Assembly (NCBI GenBank): GCA_934454525.1
Contig: CAKSFM010000006.1
Span: 55,535-119,534 of the forward strand
Reading direction: 5' to 3'
From: an uncultured Clostridia bacterium
GTDB taxonomy: Bacteria; Bacillota; Clostridia; UMGS1883
Length of the DNA stretch: 64,000 nt
In this document: piece by piece, positions 19,099 to 27,731 of the stretch
How positions within the stretch are numbered: position 1 is the stretch's first letter
Layout: each line of letters starts with the position of its first letter
Position numbers and translations under genes: made by a program
The notes under the pieces: model-generated
The model's database searches: none
Told to the model about the DNA's origin: nothing
Seen by the model: only the letters and a program-made list of their open reading frames with translations

Positions 19099-20331
19099 AT
19101 GGACAGAATTTTAAAAATGGATGAGGAAATCAAGCTCTTTATAAAAGAGCATTGGCGCAAGTCGATGAACGAACCGACAGGAGTTCTAAAATACAGATTT
19201 TTGGATCCGGCAGCCGATTATCGCGGGCAGCTGTGGGACTGGGATTCTTTTTTTTGCGGAACGGCGCTTTTGGAGGTATATGACGACACTGCTGATTATC
19301 TTGAAGGATGCGTAAAAAATTTTATAGAAAATCAGGCTTCTGACGGATCTGTTCCTTATATGATAGATGTCGGAGAAGAAAAAGATTTTTCATACGCGCT
19401 TCCGGTTTTAAGCCGGGCCCCTCGCTCCTCAGACAGCGATCTTAACTCGGTAAAACCGCTTTTGGCGCAAATGGCGATGCTCGTTTATAAAAAGAAGTCA
19501 GATACAGCTTTTTTAAAAGAAGTTTACAATGGGCTGAAAAAGCACATCATGCATTGGGAAAACACCCAGATGGCGCAAAACGGATTGTTTGTCTGGAGAA
19601 GCTGCCGAGGCTCCGGCACCGATAACCATCCGGCGGTTTATGGCAGACCTTTAAACTCTTCGGCAGGCGTGGATGTTAATTGCTTTATGCTTTTGGAATA
19701 TAAAGCAATGGCAAGCATAGCGGCGCTGTGCTGTGACGCAGATAAGCAAAATGAGTATACCGAGAAAGCCCGTTTGTTAGGTGAGCGCATTAATAAAATT
19801 ATGTGGGATCCGATTGATGGACTCTACTATCATATTGATGTGCTGTCAAAAAAACCTGTGCTTCCAAAACAGGAAATCAGCTGGAGCGTACCGCTGAAAT
19901 TCAGAACATGGACATGCTTTATTCCTATGTATGCCGGTATTGCCCCGAAGGAATATGCCGATAGAATGGTCGCGGAGCATATTATGAATGAAAATGAATT
20001 CTGGTCAGATTACGGGGTTAGGACTCTTGCAAAAAATGAGCCGATGTATACAACTGCGGAAACAAGCAACCCGTCTAACTGGCAAGGTCCCATATGGATT
20101 GTTTCTTCATATATCATATATAAAGGCTTGCTTAATTACGGGTATGTTAACGAGGCAAAAAGACTTTGCGAAAACTTACTTGCAAATCTGATTCGTGATA
20201 TTGAAGAAAACGGCGCTATGCACGAATACTATAATCCCGAAACAGGAAAAAGTAATATTAATCTTGGATTTATGAATTGGAATGCTCTTGCCGGAATAAT
20301 GGCAGATGAGCTTGAGTGTTACGGCTTGTGA
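19099..20331 (+). CDS. GH63/GH37-like (MGH1-type) alpha/alpha-barrel glycosidase
   Basis: 410-residue cytoplasmic protein that reads as a compact (alpha/alpha)6 barrel of the trehalase/glucosidase group. Recognisable signatures are YRGQLWDWDSFFCGTALLEV (residues 41-60) and NPSNWQGPIWIVSSYI near 330, both typical of GH63/GH37-related enzymes such as mannosylglycerate hydrolase or alpha-glucosidase. Asp in WDWD and Glu in the later QEISW segment are plausible catalytic residues. It lacks the large insert domains of eukaryotic GH63. It sits 40 bases after GH38, so it probably acts on the same imported glycan. Linkage and sugar cannot be read from sequence. Confidence 0.75.
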   Translation: MDRILKMDEEIKLFIKEHWRKSMNEPTGVLKYRFLDPAADYRGQLWDWDSFFCGTALLEVYDDTADYLEGCVKNFIENQASDGSVPYMIDVGEEKDFSYALPVLSRAPRSSDSDLNSVKPLLAQMAMLVYKKKSDTAFLKEVYNGLKKHIMHWENTQMAQNGLFVWRSCRGSGTDNHPAVYGRPLNSSAGVDVNCFMLLEYKAMASIAALCCDADKQNEYTEKARLLGERINKIMWDPIDGLYYHIDVLSKKPVLPKQEISWSVPLKFRTWTCFIPMYAGIAPKEYADRMVAEHIMNENEFWSDYGVRTLAKNEPMYTTAETSNPSNWQGPIWIVSSYIIYKGLLNYGYVNEAKRLCENLLANLIRDIEENGAMHEYYNPETGKSNINLGFMNWNALAGIMADELECYGL

Positions 20332-20431
20332 GTTATCCTTGGTATAATTTTGTATAATCTGACGTGCTGACTGCTGAAGTCATGCCGATTTCCCGGAACA
20401 ATAAAACTTGGATTAAGGAGGTGTTTATTTA

Positions 20432-21319
20432 ATGAAGTACACACTAATGGTGATATCGATTATCCTGTCAGTGATGAATGCATGCCTCCTGAAAGCATTT
20501 TCAAAGAATAAAGAAGAAATTTCTCCGTTTTTCTTTAATACCGGAGTTAACATCGTTTGGACTGTAATTTTATGTTCGGTTTATATAAGAAACGGAGCGG
20601 AGCACAGCAGTGTTTCGATTGCTTTCGGCGCTTTTTACGGAATCCTGCTGTTTGCTTTTCTGTATTTTAAAACGCAGTCAATGGCGACAGGATCCGTGTC
20701 TTTAAGCACTTTAATAGGCAGCTGCGCGTTCGTTGTAGCAACCGGATTTGGAGTGATATACTGCAATGAAACGATAAATATTTTTCAGATTATAGGGATG
20801 ATAATGCTTTTTGCAGCCTTATTCCTATGCGTTAATCCGAAAAAGAGCGGAGAAAAAATCAGCGCAAAATGGCTTTTGTATTGTTTTGGTTTTTTTCTTT
20901 CCGGAGGTTTTGTCGGTGTTTTATATAAACTGTTCGGAAAATCGTCAGGCAAGGGAGAGGCTGACGCTATGATGCTTACAGCATCCATTCTTTCAATGCT
21001 GTTGTTCCTTTTGTCAGAATTGATTAAGAATAAAAATAATAAAATACCGCATATAAGTAAATCAGCATTATTTTTTATTCTGTTCAGCGGAATAGCAAGC
21101 TGTTTGTATATCAGAATGAACCTTTCTCTTTCGAATTTGATTCCGAGCGTGATTTTCTTCCCTGTCAGCAACGGAGGAATGGTTATTTTATCAACAATTG
21201 CAGGAAAAATTATTTTCAAGGAAAAACTTAGCGGAACTCAAACGGCGGGTATTATCATAGGCTGTGCAGCCGTTGTGATAACAGGCTGCGGGGAAGCCTT
21301 GTTCAGGCAATTTGTATAA
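20432..21319 (+). CDS. EamA/DMT-family membrane transporter
   Basis: 295 residues arranged as about ten hydrophobic segments with the internal two-fold layout of drug/metabolite transporters. The stretch SMATGSVSLSTLIGSCAFVV and the final helix with KEKLSGTQTAGIIIGCAAVV are typical of EamA halves. TAAGGAGGTG lies upstream of the ATG. The 100-base gap before it holds two TATAAT hexamers around 20343-20358 but no convincing -35, so an internal promoter is possible. It may export or exchange a sugar or breakdown product; substrate unknown. Confidence 0.75.
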   Translation: MKYTLMVISIILSVMNACLLKAFSKNKEEISPFFFNTGVNIVWTVILCSVYIRNGAEHSSVSIAFGAFYGILLFAFLYFKTQSMATGSVSLSTLIGSCAFVVATGFGVIYCNETINIFQIIGMIMLFAALFLCVNPKKSGEKISAKWLLYCFGFFLSGGFVGVLYKLFGKSSGKGEADAMMLTASILSMLLFLLSELIKNKNNKIPHISKSALFFILFSGIASCLYIRMNLSLSNLIPSVIFFPVSNGGMVILSTIAGKIIFKEKLSGTQTAGIIIGCAAVVITGCGEALFRQFV

Positions 21320-21357
21320 TATGTTAACAAATAGGAAATAAGAAAGAAGGAATAAAA

Positions 21358-22623
21358 ATGAAAAAGAATAAAATCAGAATCGCCTTTGTTGGTTGCGGAC
21401 AATTTTGCCGGCATTTCGTGCCGCTATTTAAAAATCATCCTGCCGTTGAATATGTGGCAGTTTGTGATAAATTTCCGGAACGTGCAAAAAATTTCATGGA
21501 AAAATTTAAGGTTAACAGAATTTTTGATTCTTTTGATTCGGTTATTAATTCAAATGATATTAATACGGTAGCAATATTTACGCAGAGAGATTTACACGGT
21601 CAAATGGCTATAGAGGCTTTAAAAGCCGGAAAAAATGTTTATTCAGCGGTTCCCATGGCTCTTAAGGTTGAGGAAATCAAAGAAATTGTACGTTTGGTCA
21701 AAGAAACCGGTCTTACATATATGATGGGTGAAACCGGAATATATCGCCCGGCATCCATTTTCTGCAGAAGGAAAATGGCATTGGGTGAAATGGGTGATAT
21801 GGTTTATGCCGAGGCGCAGTATAATCATGATATGAAGCGCCTTTACGATGTTTTCAAGTATACAGAAGGAGAAAACTGGAGAAAGATGGCCGGGCTGCCG
21901 CCGTTTTTATATCCTACGCATTCAACCTCTATGGTGCTTTCCGCTGCGAACGCTTATGTGGTTCAGGTGTCGGCTTTCGGATATGAAGATAAAATAGACA
22001 CGGATATTTTCGGTAAAGGAATGAACTATTGGGACAGCCCGTTTTCAAACAGCTCTATGCTTTTAAAATTAAGCAACGGAGCAATTGTCAGAATAAGTGA
22101 AAACCGCAGAATTGCCTGGCATACCCCCGAAACATATATAACATCGTTTAACGGAACCAAAGCCTCGTATGAATGCTCTTTAATGCAGCATAATTATGTG
22201 AAAATGAATGAAAAGGGTTTGGTTGACTATGAGGATGTGAGCGATTTGCTGAATCCTTTTGAACTTACCGAACATAAATTTGAACAAGATTATTTAAAAC
22301 AGGCGGTAAATGGGAAATGGGGTTCAGCCGAAGCGCCGATTCAAGCATGCACGCGTCTTCCGAAAGAATTTGAAAATCTGCCTACAGGACATGCCGGTAC
22401 GCACAAGTTCATGGTTGATGATTTTTGCCAGGCATATGCGTCAGGAAATCTTGCTCCGACAAATGCATGGCAGGCAGCAAGATATAATATTCCCGGTTTA
22501 GTTGCTCATCAATGTGCCATGGAGGGAGGAAAAACGGTTGATATTCCGGATTTGGGAAACCCGCCGGCAGAATTTAAGGTTATTTCGCCTGACAGAACAC
22601 ACAACGAGGAGGATTATGAATGA
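21358..22623 (+). CDS. Gfo/Idh/MocA-family protein lacking the EKP motif
   Basis: 421-residue protein with an N-terminal Rossmann fold (IRIAFVGCGQFCRHF, residues 6-20, GxGxxC in place of GxGxxG) and a C-terminal alpha/beta domain. Family members oxidise or reduce sugars and inositols with NAD(P). The place where the family normally has E-K-P reads YSAVPMAL (residues 95-102), so the usual catalytic Lys is absent. This group may bind a sugar or use a different base. The gene overlaps the next one by four bases (ATGA), so translation is coupled. Likely part of the sugar catabolism set; substrate unknown. Confidence 0.8.
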   Translation: MKKNKIRIAFVGCGQFCRHFVPLFKNHPAVEYVAVCDKFPERAKNFMEKFKVNRIFDSFDSVINSNDINTVAIFTQRDLHGQMAIEALKAGKNVYSAVPMALKVEEIKEIVRLVKETGLTYMMGETGIYRPASIFCRRKMALGEMGDMVYAEAQYNHDMKRLYDVFKYTEGENWRKMAGLPPFLYPTHSTSMVLSAANAYVVQVSAFGYEDKIDTDIFGKGMNYWDSPFSNSSMLLKLSNGAIVRISENRRIAWHTPETYITSFNGTKASYECSLMQHNYVKMNEKGLVDYEDVSDLLNPFELTEHKFEQDYLKQAVNGKWGSAEAPIQACTRLPKEFENLPTGHAGTHKFMVDDFCQAYASGNLAPTNAWQAARYNIPGLVAHQCAMEGGKTVDIPDLGNPPAEFKVISPDRTHNEEDYE

Positions 22624-23141
22624 TGGGCAGACGAACACAGCTCTTTATGAGAAACCCGGATATCAGCGGACTTCCTCCGTTTGCGCTTGCGCAAGGGATG
22701 GCTTTGCACACGCATTGTGACAGATATGAAAACAGTTGGAACAAGCTTATAGAAAGAACATTTGGGCAAGGATATGACTTTAATAGCTTTATTGTAGAAA
22801 AAGGTGGATTTCGCCCCGAATATGTTTTGTACCTGAGTCATAAGGATAAAATAATTGCTACGGCAACAGCGGTGGAAAATTCTTTATTTCCGGGTGAGGG
22901 GTGGTTGAGAATGGTCGGAGTAGATCCTGAAGCACGGGGAATGGGCGCAGGGCGCTTAATTACTTTGGCGGCAATGCATTCACTTGCAGCACGGGAATAT
23001 AGCTCTATTGTGTTATCAACCGATGATGAACGAATACCCGCAATTAACTTATACTATAGCTTAGGGTTTCGCCCTATATTTAAGGATGCTGGTCATAAGG
23101 AGCGCTGGGAGAAAATCATGCCGCAAATAAAATGCAGATAG
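22620..23141 (+). CDS. GNAT-family N-acetyltransferase
   Basis: 173 residues. The ATG at 22620 overlaps the previous stop, with GAGGAGG a few bases upstream inside the preceding gene. The acetyl-CoA-binding core is VGVDPEARGMGAGRLITLAA (about residues 100-120), followed by a conserved NLYYSLGF strand that closes the fold. The acceptor is unknown: a sugar amine, amino acid or antibiotic would all fit. Tight coupling to the Gfo/Idh gene suggests both act on the same metabolite. There is no signal peptide; cytoplasmic. Confidence 0.85.
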   Translation: MMGRRTQLFMRNPDISGLPPFALAQGMALHTHCDRYENSWNKLIERTFGQGYDFNSFIVEKGGFRPEYVLYLSHKDKIIATATAVENSLFPGEGWLRMVGVDPEARGMGAGRLITLAAMHSLAAREYSSIVLSTDDERIPAINLYYSLGFRPIFKDAGHKERWEKIMPQIKCR

Positions 23142-23234
23142 CGCTGTTTATATTAATCTTAGGCTGCATACAATAAGGTGTTTATTAATTTAATGTATTT
23201 TTAATTTTGCTCAATAGGAAAGGAAGAATTTACT

Positions 23235-24539
23235 GTGTCAAGTTATATCACAAAGAAAACCCCGGGAGATACATCGTGGTTTACACATGATCGCTTCGGA
23301 ATGTTCATCCACTTCGGATTGTATTCATTGCCTGCAAGACATGAGTGGGTAAAGAAGATGGAATGTATCAAAGAGGATAAATATGAAAAGTACTTTGAAC
23401 ATTTTAATCCTGATATGTTTAATGCAAAGGAGTTGGCAAAAAAAGCAAAAGCGGCAGGAATGAAATATGCTGTACTGACAACAAAACATCATGAAGGTTT
23501 TTGTTTGTTTGATACCAAATACACTGACTATAATGTTATGAATACTCCGTTTGGGCGTGACATTGTAAGGGAGTATGTTGACGCATTTCGCGCAGAAGGA
23601 ATAAGAATAGGGCTTTATTATTCGCTGATTGATTGGCATCATCCCGATTTTACTGTTGATTTTAATCATCCGAGACGAAATGATGAAAACGCGCATAAAC
23701 TTAACGAAGACCGTGATATGAAGAAGTATGCGAAATATATGCGCGATCAGCTGACAGAATTATTTTCAAACTATGGAGAAATAGATATATTGTGGCTTGA
23801 TTTTTCTTATAACTATGAAGATGACGGGTGGAAAGGCAAAGGTCCTGATGACTGGGAGATAGAAAAGCTCTTTGAAACAGTCAGAAAACTTCAGCCTAAT
23901 GTAATAATTGATAACAGAGGAGGCATCGATCAGGACTTTTGGACACCCGAACAGTACCAGGTAACGGAATGGCCCCGACACAAGGAAACCGGTGAAAGAG
24001 TTGTGTGGGAATCATGCCAGACAATGTCAGGTTCATGGGGGTATTATAGAGATGAAACAACATGGAAATCCCCCGAAATGCTTATTCGAATGCTTATAAA
24101 TACTATTTCGCTTGGCGGAAATCTTATCATGAATGTAGGTCCTACAGCAAGAGGCTACATTGACTCTCGTGCAAATAATGCATTAGAAGCGTATGCAGAA
24201 TGGATGAAGTATAACAGCCGTTCAATTTATGGCTGCACAATGGCTGAACCGGAGTTTGTTGCCTTAAACGGATATAAATATACTCAGAGCCTGGACGGCA
24301 AACGCTTGTATGTACATCTTTTTGAATATCCGTTCAGATATTTGGAACTGCCGGGATTATCGGGTAAAATAGAATATGCACAGTTTTTACATGATGCCAG
24401 CGAAATAATCTTTACCGATAATGAGGTAAAAAGTCTTGCGGATTCTTATGCAAAGGATCTTTCCGGTACAACTATTCTTGAAATTCCGGTAATTAAACCA
24501 AACGTGATTGTTCCGGTTGTTGAACTGTTTCTTAAATGA
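23235..24539 (+). CDS. GH29 alpha-L-fucosidase
   Basis: Starts at GTG 23235 behind AGGAAAGGAAG. The 434-residue cytoplasmic protein matches GH29 throughout: FGMFIHFGLYS near 21-31, KHHEGFCLFDT at 84-94, and IDILWLDFSY, where Asp189 is the expected nucleophile. The FMNVGP-type strand is present as NLIMNVGPTARG. GH29 releases alpha-L-fucose with retention. The short length and lack of a signal peptide suggest intracellular action on imported fucosylated oligosaccharides, with GH38, GH127 and the transporter upstream. The 93-base gap before it has no clear promoter. The acid/base is variable in this family and is not assigned. Confidence 0.92.
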   Translation: MSSYITKKTPGDTSWFTHDRFGMFIHFGLYSLPARHEWVKKMECIKEDKYEKYFEHFNPDMFNAKELAKKAKAAGMKYAVLTTKHHEGFCLFDTKYTDYNVMNTPFGRDIVREYVDAFRAEGIRIGLYYSLIDWHHPDFTVDFNHPRRNDENAHKLNEDRDMKKYAKYMRDQLTELFSNYGEIDILWLDFSYNYEDDGWKGKGPDDWEIEKLFETVRKLQPNVIIDNRGGIDQDFWTPEQYQVTEWPRHKETGERVVWESCQTMSGSWGYYRDETTWKSPEMLIRMLINTISLGGNLIMNVGPTARGYIDSRANNALEAYAEWMKYNSRSIYGCTMAEPEFVALNGYKYTQSLDGKRLYVHLFEYPFRYLELPGLSGKIEYAQFLHDASEIIFTDNEVKSLADSYAKDLSGTTILEIPVIKPNVIVPVVELFLK

Positions 24540-24674
24540 TATTAACAGGAAAACATCGTATAACGCTTTAGTGTCAAAATGAATTAATAGTATATGGGTG
24601 CGTTTTGCTTTTTTATATTAGTATTTAAATAATGTATAGACTTAAGTTGTTTACTTAGGGGGGGCTGTGGCAAA

Positions 24675-24785
24675 ATGAAATATGCAAAGATATTGAAACT
24701 TCCGGGCATGGAGGTTAATACAAACAAATATCCGATTCGATTGCCGCAGTCCTTTGAACTAAGAAAGCTTTTGGAAGTGATTTGA
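24675..24785 (+). CDS. Short ORF (36 codons) abutting the U32-like gene
   Basis: ATG at 24675, with a purine-rich AGGGGGG about ten bases upstream, runs to TGA at 24783-24785; the next gene starts at the very next base (TTG 24786). The predicted peptide begins MKYAKILKLPGMEVNTNKYP. It is basic, has no membrane segment, and has no homologue I recognise. It could be a real small protein, a leader peptide giving translational coupling, or the tail of a decayed gene. The 135 bases before it (24540-24674) are AT-rich with no convincing terminator. Confidence 0.4.
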   Translation: MKYAKILKLPGMEVNTNKYPIRLPQSFELRKLLEVI

Positions 24786-25745
24786 TTGAAATATATGGTT
24801 GGATTGCAATACTTAAATAAAGAGTTTACCGATATAATAATTGAACATAAGGAATATATCTATGAAGTGTATTTCTCATGGGGTAATTTTGCCAACGGCC
24901 GGAATAATCAAGCGGAAAACGATGCTTATACAGCGTGGGAGCTTCAAAAGTTACAGGTTGAAGCACTCGAAAAAATATCCGCTGCAGGTATTCCGGTTAA
25001 TTTATTGTTTAACGGGAATTGCTATGGAAGGGATAGCCAATCTAAAGCTCTTTTCAATAACATAGGCAACACGATTGAATATATTCAGGAAAACTATGGC
25101 CTGCAGTCGGTAACCACAACATCACCTTTAATTGCTGAATTTATTAAAGCCAATTTTCCGAACATAGAGGTTAGAGCCTCAGTGAATATGTCTGTCGGAA
25201 CTATTGAGGGTATGGATTATATATCTGAATATTTTGATGGATATTATATGCAAAGAGAATTAAACCGTAATTTTGAAGCTATTAAAAAGCTGAAGGAATG
25301 GTGTGATATACACAATAAAAAACTGTATATGTTGGCAAATAGCGGCTGCTTGAATAATTGCTCTGCACATACTTTCCATGATAATCTGGTTTCACATGAA
25401 AATGAAATTTCTCAAATGGATAATGCGTATGGATTTAAAGGCATTTGTCACGAATATTTAAGGAAACCGGAACATCATAAGGCTCTTATTGAAAATACTA
25501 ATTTTGTAAGACCGGAGGATATTCATAAATATGAAAGATATTTTGAGGCGGTAAAGCTTGCAACGAGAACAAACAAGCGCCCCATTAATATACTTAAAAG
25601 TTACATAAACGAAAAATATGTTGGAAATATTTTAGAACTTTTGGAACCGGCGCACAGCATATACCCATATGTGCTTGAAAATGGTGAACCGCTTAAAATT
25701 ATTAAGGTTGATGAGGAGATTGCAATATATGAGGAGGGCAAATAA
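24786..25745 (+). CDS. Peptidase U32-like (UbiU/V/YhbU-type) protein, putative Fe-S enzyme
   Basis: 319 residues starting at TTG 24786 immediately after the short ORF stop; GGAAG lies about eight bases upstream. The protein looks like a TIM-barrel of the U32 group: an N-terminal IIEHKEYIYEVYFSWG strand-helix, a central SVNMSVGTIEGMDYI segment, and YMLANSGCLNNCSAHTFHDN, which corresponds to the conserved Cys region of the family. Cysteines are at 79, 173, 188, 192 and 221. The C-x14-C-x3-C run with one distant Cys resembles the [4Fe-4S] ligands of UbiV-type members, which carry out oxygen-independent hydroxylations. It lies directly ahead of three QueG-like genes (no gap to the first), so they probably work together. 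The reaction is unknown. Confidence 0.6.
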   Translation: MKYMVGLQYLNKEFTDIIIEHKEYIYEVYFSWGNFANGRNNQAENDAYTAWELQKLQVEALEKISAAGIPVNLLFNGNCYGRDSQSKALFNNIGNTIEYIQENYGLQSVTTTSPLIAEFIKANFPNIEVRASVNMSVGTIEGMDYISEYFDGYYMQRELNRNFEAIKKLKEWCDIHNKKLYMLANSGCLNNCSAHTFHDNLVSHENEISQMDNAYGFKGICHEYLRKPEHHKALIENTNFVRPEDIHKYERYFEAVKLATRTNKRPINILKSYINEKYVGNILELLEPAHSIYPYVLENGEPLKIIKVDEEIAIYEEGK

Positions 25746-26825
25746 ATGCTGACAAGTAAAATGATTAAAGAGGCTGCACTTACAGCCGGAGCAGATAAAT
25801 GCGGAATTGCACCGATGTCAAGATTTGATGGCGCTCCGGATGATATGAATCCGCAGTTTTTGTTTCCTGAAGCAAAAAGTTGTATAGGTTTTGTGTTCAG
25901 AATTCCCAGGGGCGTCCAAAGGGGGATAGAAGAGGGAACTCAATTCTATCAGTATCCTTCGATGGCTTATGGCGGGATTAATGAAATATTTGCTCCTTCG
26001 GTTTTATATCAGGTGGGTAAGGTTATCGAGGATGCCGGTTATGAAGCATTTGTATACAGAAATACAGGAGCAAGAGGCGCTGTTTCTGATATGGATGGAA
26101 GTCCGGGCAACACAATTTCGCCGGAAGAACAGATAGAGGTTAATGAGGGTTCGAAAAATGCAACCCCTCACCATAGAAACGTACAGTTCACAAGAGCAGC
26201 AAGAGATATAAATGTTGCTCCGGATCTTCAGTTCCAATTCCGTTTGGCAGCAGTTGCTTGTGGTCTTGGTGAAATAGGTTGGAGTAAAATGTTACTCACA
26301 CCTGAATTTGGGCCGCTTCAAAGAGTTGCATTTATTTTTTCTGATGCAGAGCTTGAATATGACGATATGTATGACGGAGCGCCTCTTTGCAGAAAATGCG
26401 GCGCTTGTGTGAGGGAGTGCCCCGGAGGTTGTATTCCAACGATAAATTCAGGAAAGACAATCACTGTTAATCTGGATGGCAAAATCTGCGAATGGGGAGA
26501 TATTGATATGTGGCGTTGCTATGCCTTTTACACCCATGCAGGAAAATACTTTAATCCTTTTGTGCCTAAAGAAGTATGGGAAGCAGATGAAAACGGAGAC
26601 CTTGATCTTATGGTTGGTAAAAAGAATATTGCAAATGAAGAAGAGGTGACAAAAATATATAAATCTCTTTCAAAATACTTTCCAAGCTGGGTTGGATATA
26701 ATATGGCAAAATGCGGCGGTTGTATCAGAGCTTGTGTATCTATGCTTGAAAAAAAAGGTGGCTGTATGGAAACAAGGTTTAAAGAGCCGCTTCGCACAAA
26801 AAAAGCATGGAAATTGAATAGATAG
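25746..26825 (+). CDS. QueG-like corrinoid/Fe-S reductase homologue, paralogue 1 of 3
   Basis: 359 residues, starting directly after the U32-like stop. The fold resembles the epoxyqueuosine reductase/reductive dehalogenase superfamily: an N-terminal GADKCGIAPMSRF, the central CGLGEIGWSKMLLTPEFGP, and a ferredoxin motif LCRKCGACVRECPGG (CxxCxxCxxxCP). Two further cysteine groups (MWRCYAFYTH, and CGGCIRAC near the end) would complete a second cluster. It is not a standard QueG: the RYxxGxDYH motif and the C-terminal HEAT repeats are absent, and a loop rich in Gly/Asn/Asp is inserted around 100-150. Known relatives use a cobalamin and two [4Fe-4S] clusters to reduce C-O or C-halogen bonds. The substrate here is unknown. 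Confidence 0.7.
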   Translation: MLTSKMIKEAALTAGADKCGIAPMSRFDGAPDDMNPQFLFPEAKSCIGFVFRIPRGVQRGIEEGTQFYQYPSMAYGGINEIFAPSVLYQVGKVIEDAGYEAFVYRNTGARGAVSDMDGSPGNTISPEEQIEVNEGSKNATPHHRNVQFTRAARDINVAPDLQFQFRLAAVACGLGEIGWSKMLLTPEFGPLQRVAFIFSDAELEYDDMYDGAPLCRKCGACVRECPGGCIPTINSGKTITVNLDGKICEWGDIDMWRCYAFYTHAGKYFNPFVPKEVWEADENGDLDLMVGKKNIANEEEVTKIYKSLSKYFPSWVGYNMAKCGGCIRACVSMLEKKGGCMETRFKEPLRTKKAWKLNR

Positions 26826-26836
26826 GAGAGAATACA

Positions 26837-27730
26837 ATGCTTACAAGTGAATTTGTAAAGCAAAGAGCAAGAGAGCTTGGAGCGACATTTTGCGGAATAG
26901 GCAAGGTTTACAATGAAGATAATCCGCAAAGAGATCCCAGGATGATATTGCCAAATGCAAAATGTATAATAGGGTTTGGGTTTATAGTGCCAAAAGCAAT
27001 GTATAAAACCATGGATCGACAGAGCCAATTCTATACATATACAAGTATTGGCGTAAAATATATAGATGAGGAATTGGCGGAAATATTTCTCCTTAAAATG
27101 GCAGGGATCATTGAAAACGAAGGTTATGATGCATGCCTTCAAAAGTCAGTTCCCAATCTCAGAATTAAAGGAGATAAAGAAACTAATCCTGAAGTTGTTG
27201 ATACATACGAGCTTGTTCATGCAGAAGCAGTTGAAGAGGGAAAGCCGGCTCCTGAGGTAATTATTGATTTTGGGAAGGCTGCAAGGGCTTGCGGACTTGG
27301 AGAAACAGGACTGAACGGTAAAATCATAAACAAGGAATACGGTCCGTTTATGAGGTATTGCTTTATCATAACAGATGCTCCATTGGAAACTGATGAAGAA
27401 TTAAAGGAAGCAATTTGTGATAAATGCGGCGAATGTATTAAGGCGTGTCCCGGTAATGCTGTGAGCGAGAATGGGTTAGACACGTGGCAGTGCAGCGTCT
27501 ACTATAAGGGTGCGCACAAATCAAATCCATTTATAACAGATGATTTTTTAAAGGACGCCCCTGAAAGAGACGCAATTTTAAACGGTGAAAAAAGATTTGA
27601 TGCAAAATCCGCAAGAGAAATATACAGGGAAATGGATTTTCTTCCTAAAACGCAATGGGGTTATTCGCCTTGTCTTTGCGGCAGAAGGTGTGATATTGCC
27701 TGTTATAAGCATATAAGGGGGAAATTCTGA
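26837..27730 (+). CDS. QueG-like corrinoid/Fe-S reductase homologue, paralogue 2 of 3
   Basis: 297 residues, 11 bases after paralogue 1, with GGAGAG before the ATG. It shares the order of its neighbours: the start MLTSEFVKQRARELGATFCG (nearly the same opening as paralogue 1), CGLGETGLNGKIINKEYGP, the ferredoxin motif CDKCGECIKACPG, the DTWQCSVYYKGAH segment and a C-terminal CLCGRRCDIAC. The insert loop of paralogue 1 is missing, so it is about 60 residues shorter. Cysteine positions allow two [4Fe-4S] clusters. The protein has no signal peptide. Together with its flanking paralogues it might form a hetero-oligomer or catalyse successive steps. Confidence 0.7.
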   Translation: MLTSEFVKQRARELGATFCGIGKVYNEDNPQRDPRMILPNAKCIIGFGFIVPKAMYKTMDRQSQFYTYTSIGVKYIDEELAEIFLLKMAGIIENEGYDACLQKSVPNLRIKGDKETNPEVVDTYELVHAEAVEEGKPAPEVIIDFGKAARACGLGETGLNGKIINKEYGPFMRYCFIITDAPLETDEELKEAICDKCGECIKACPGNAVSENGLDTWQCSVYYKGAHKSNPFITDDFLKDAPERDAILNGEKRFDAKSAREIYREMDFLPKTQWGYSPCLCGRRCDIACYKHIRGKF

Positions 27731-27731
27731 A

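Noticed and set aside
20340..20360. Two TATAAT hexamers before the DMT transporter as a firm promoter
   Set aside because: No acceptable -35 at the right distance and no extended -10 TG, so it stays a possibility only.
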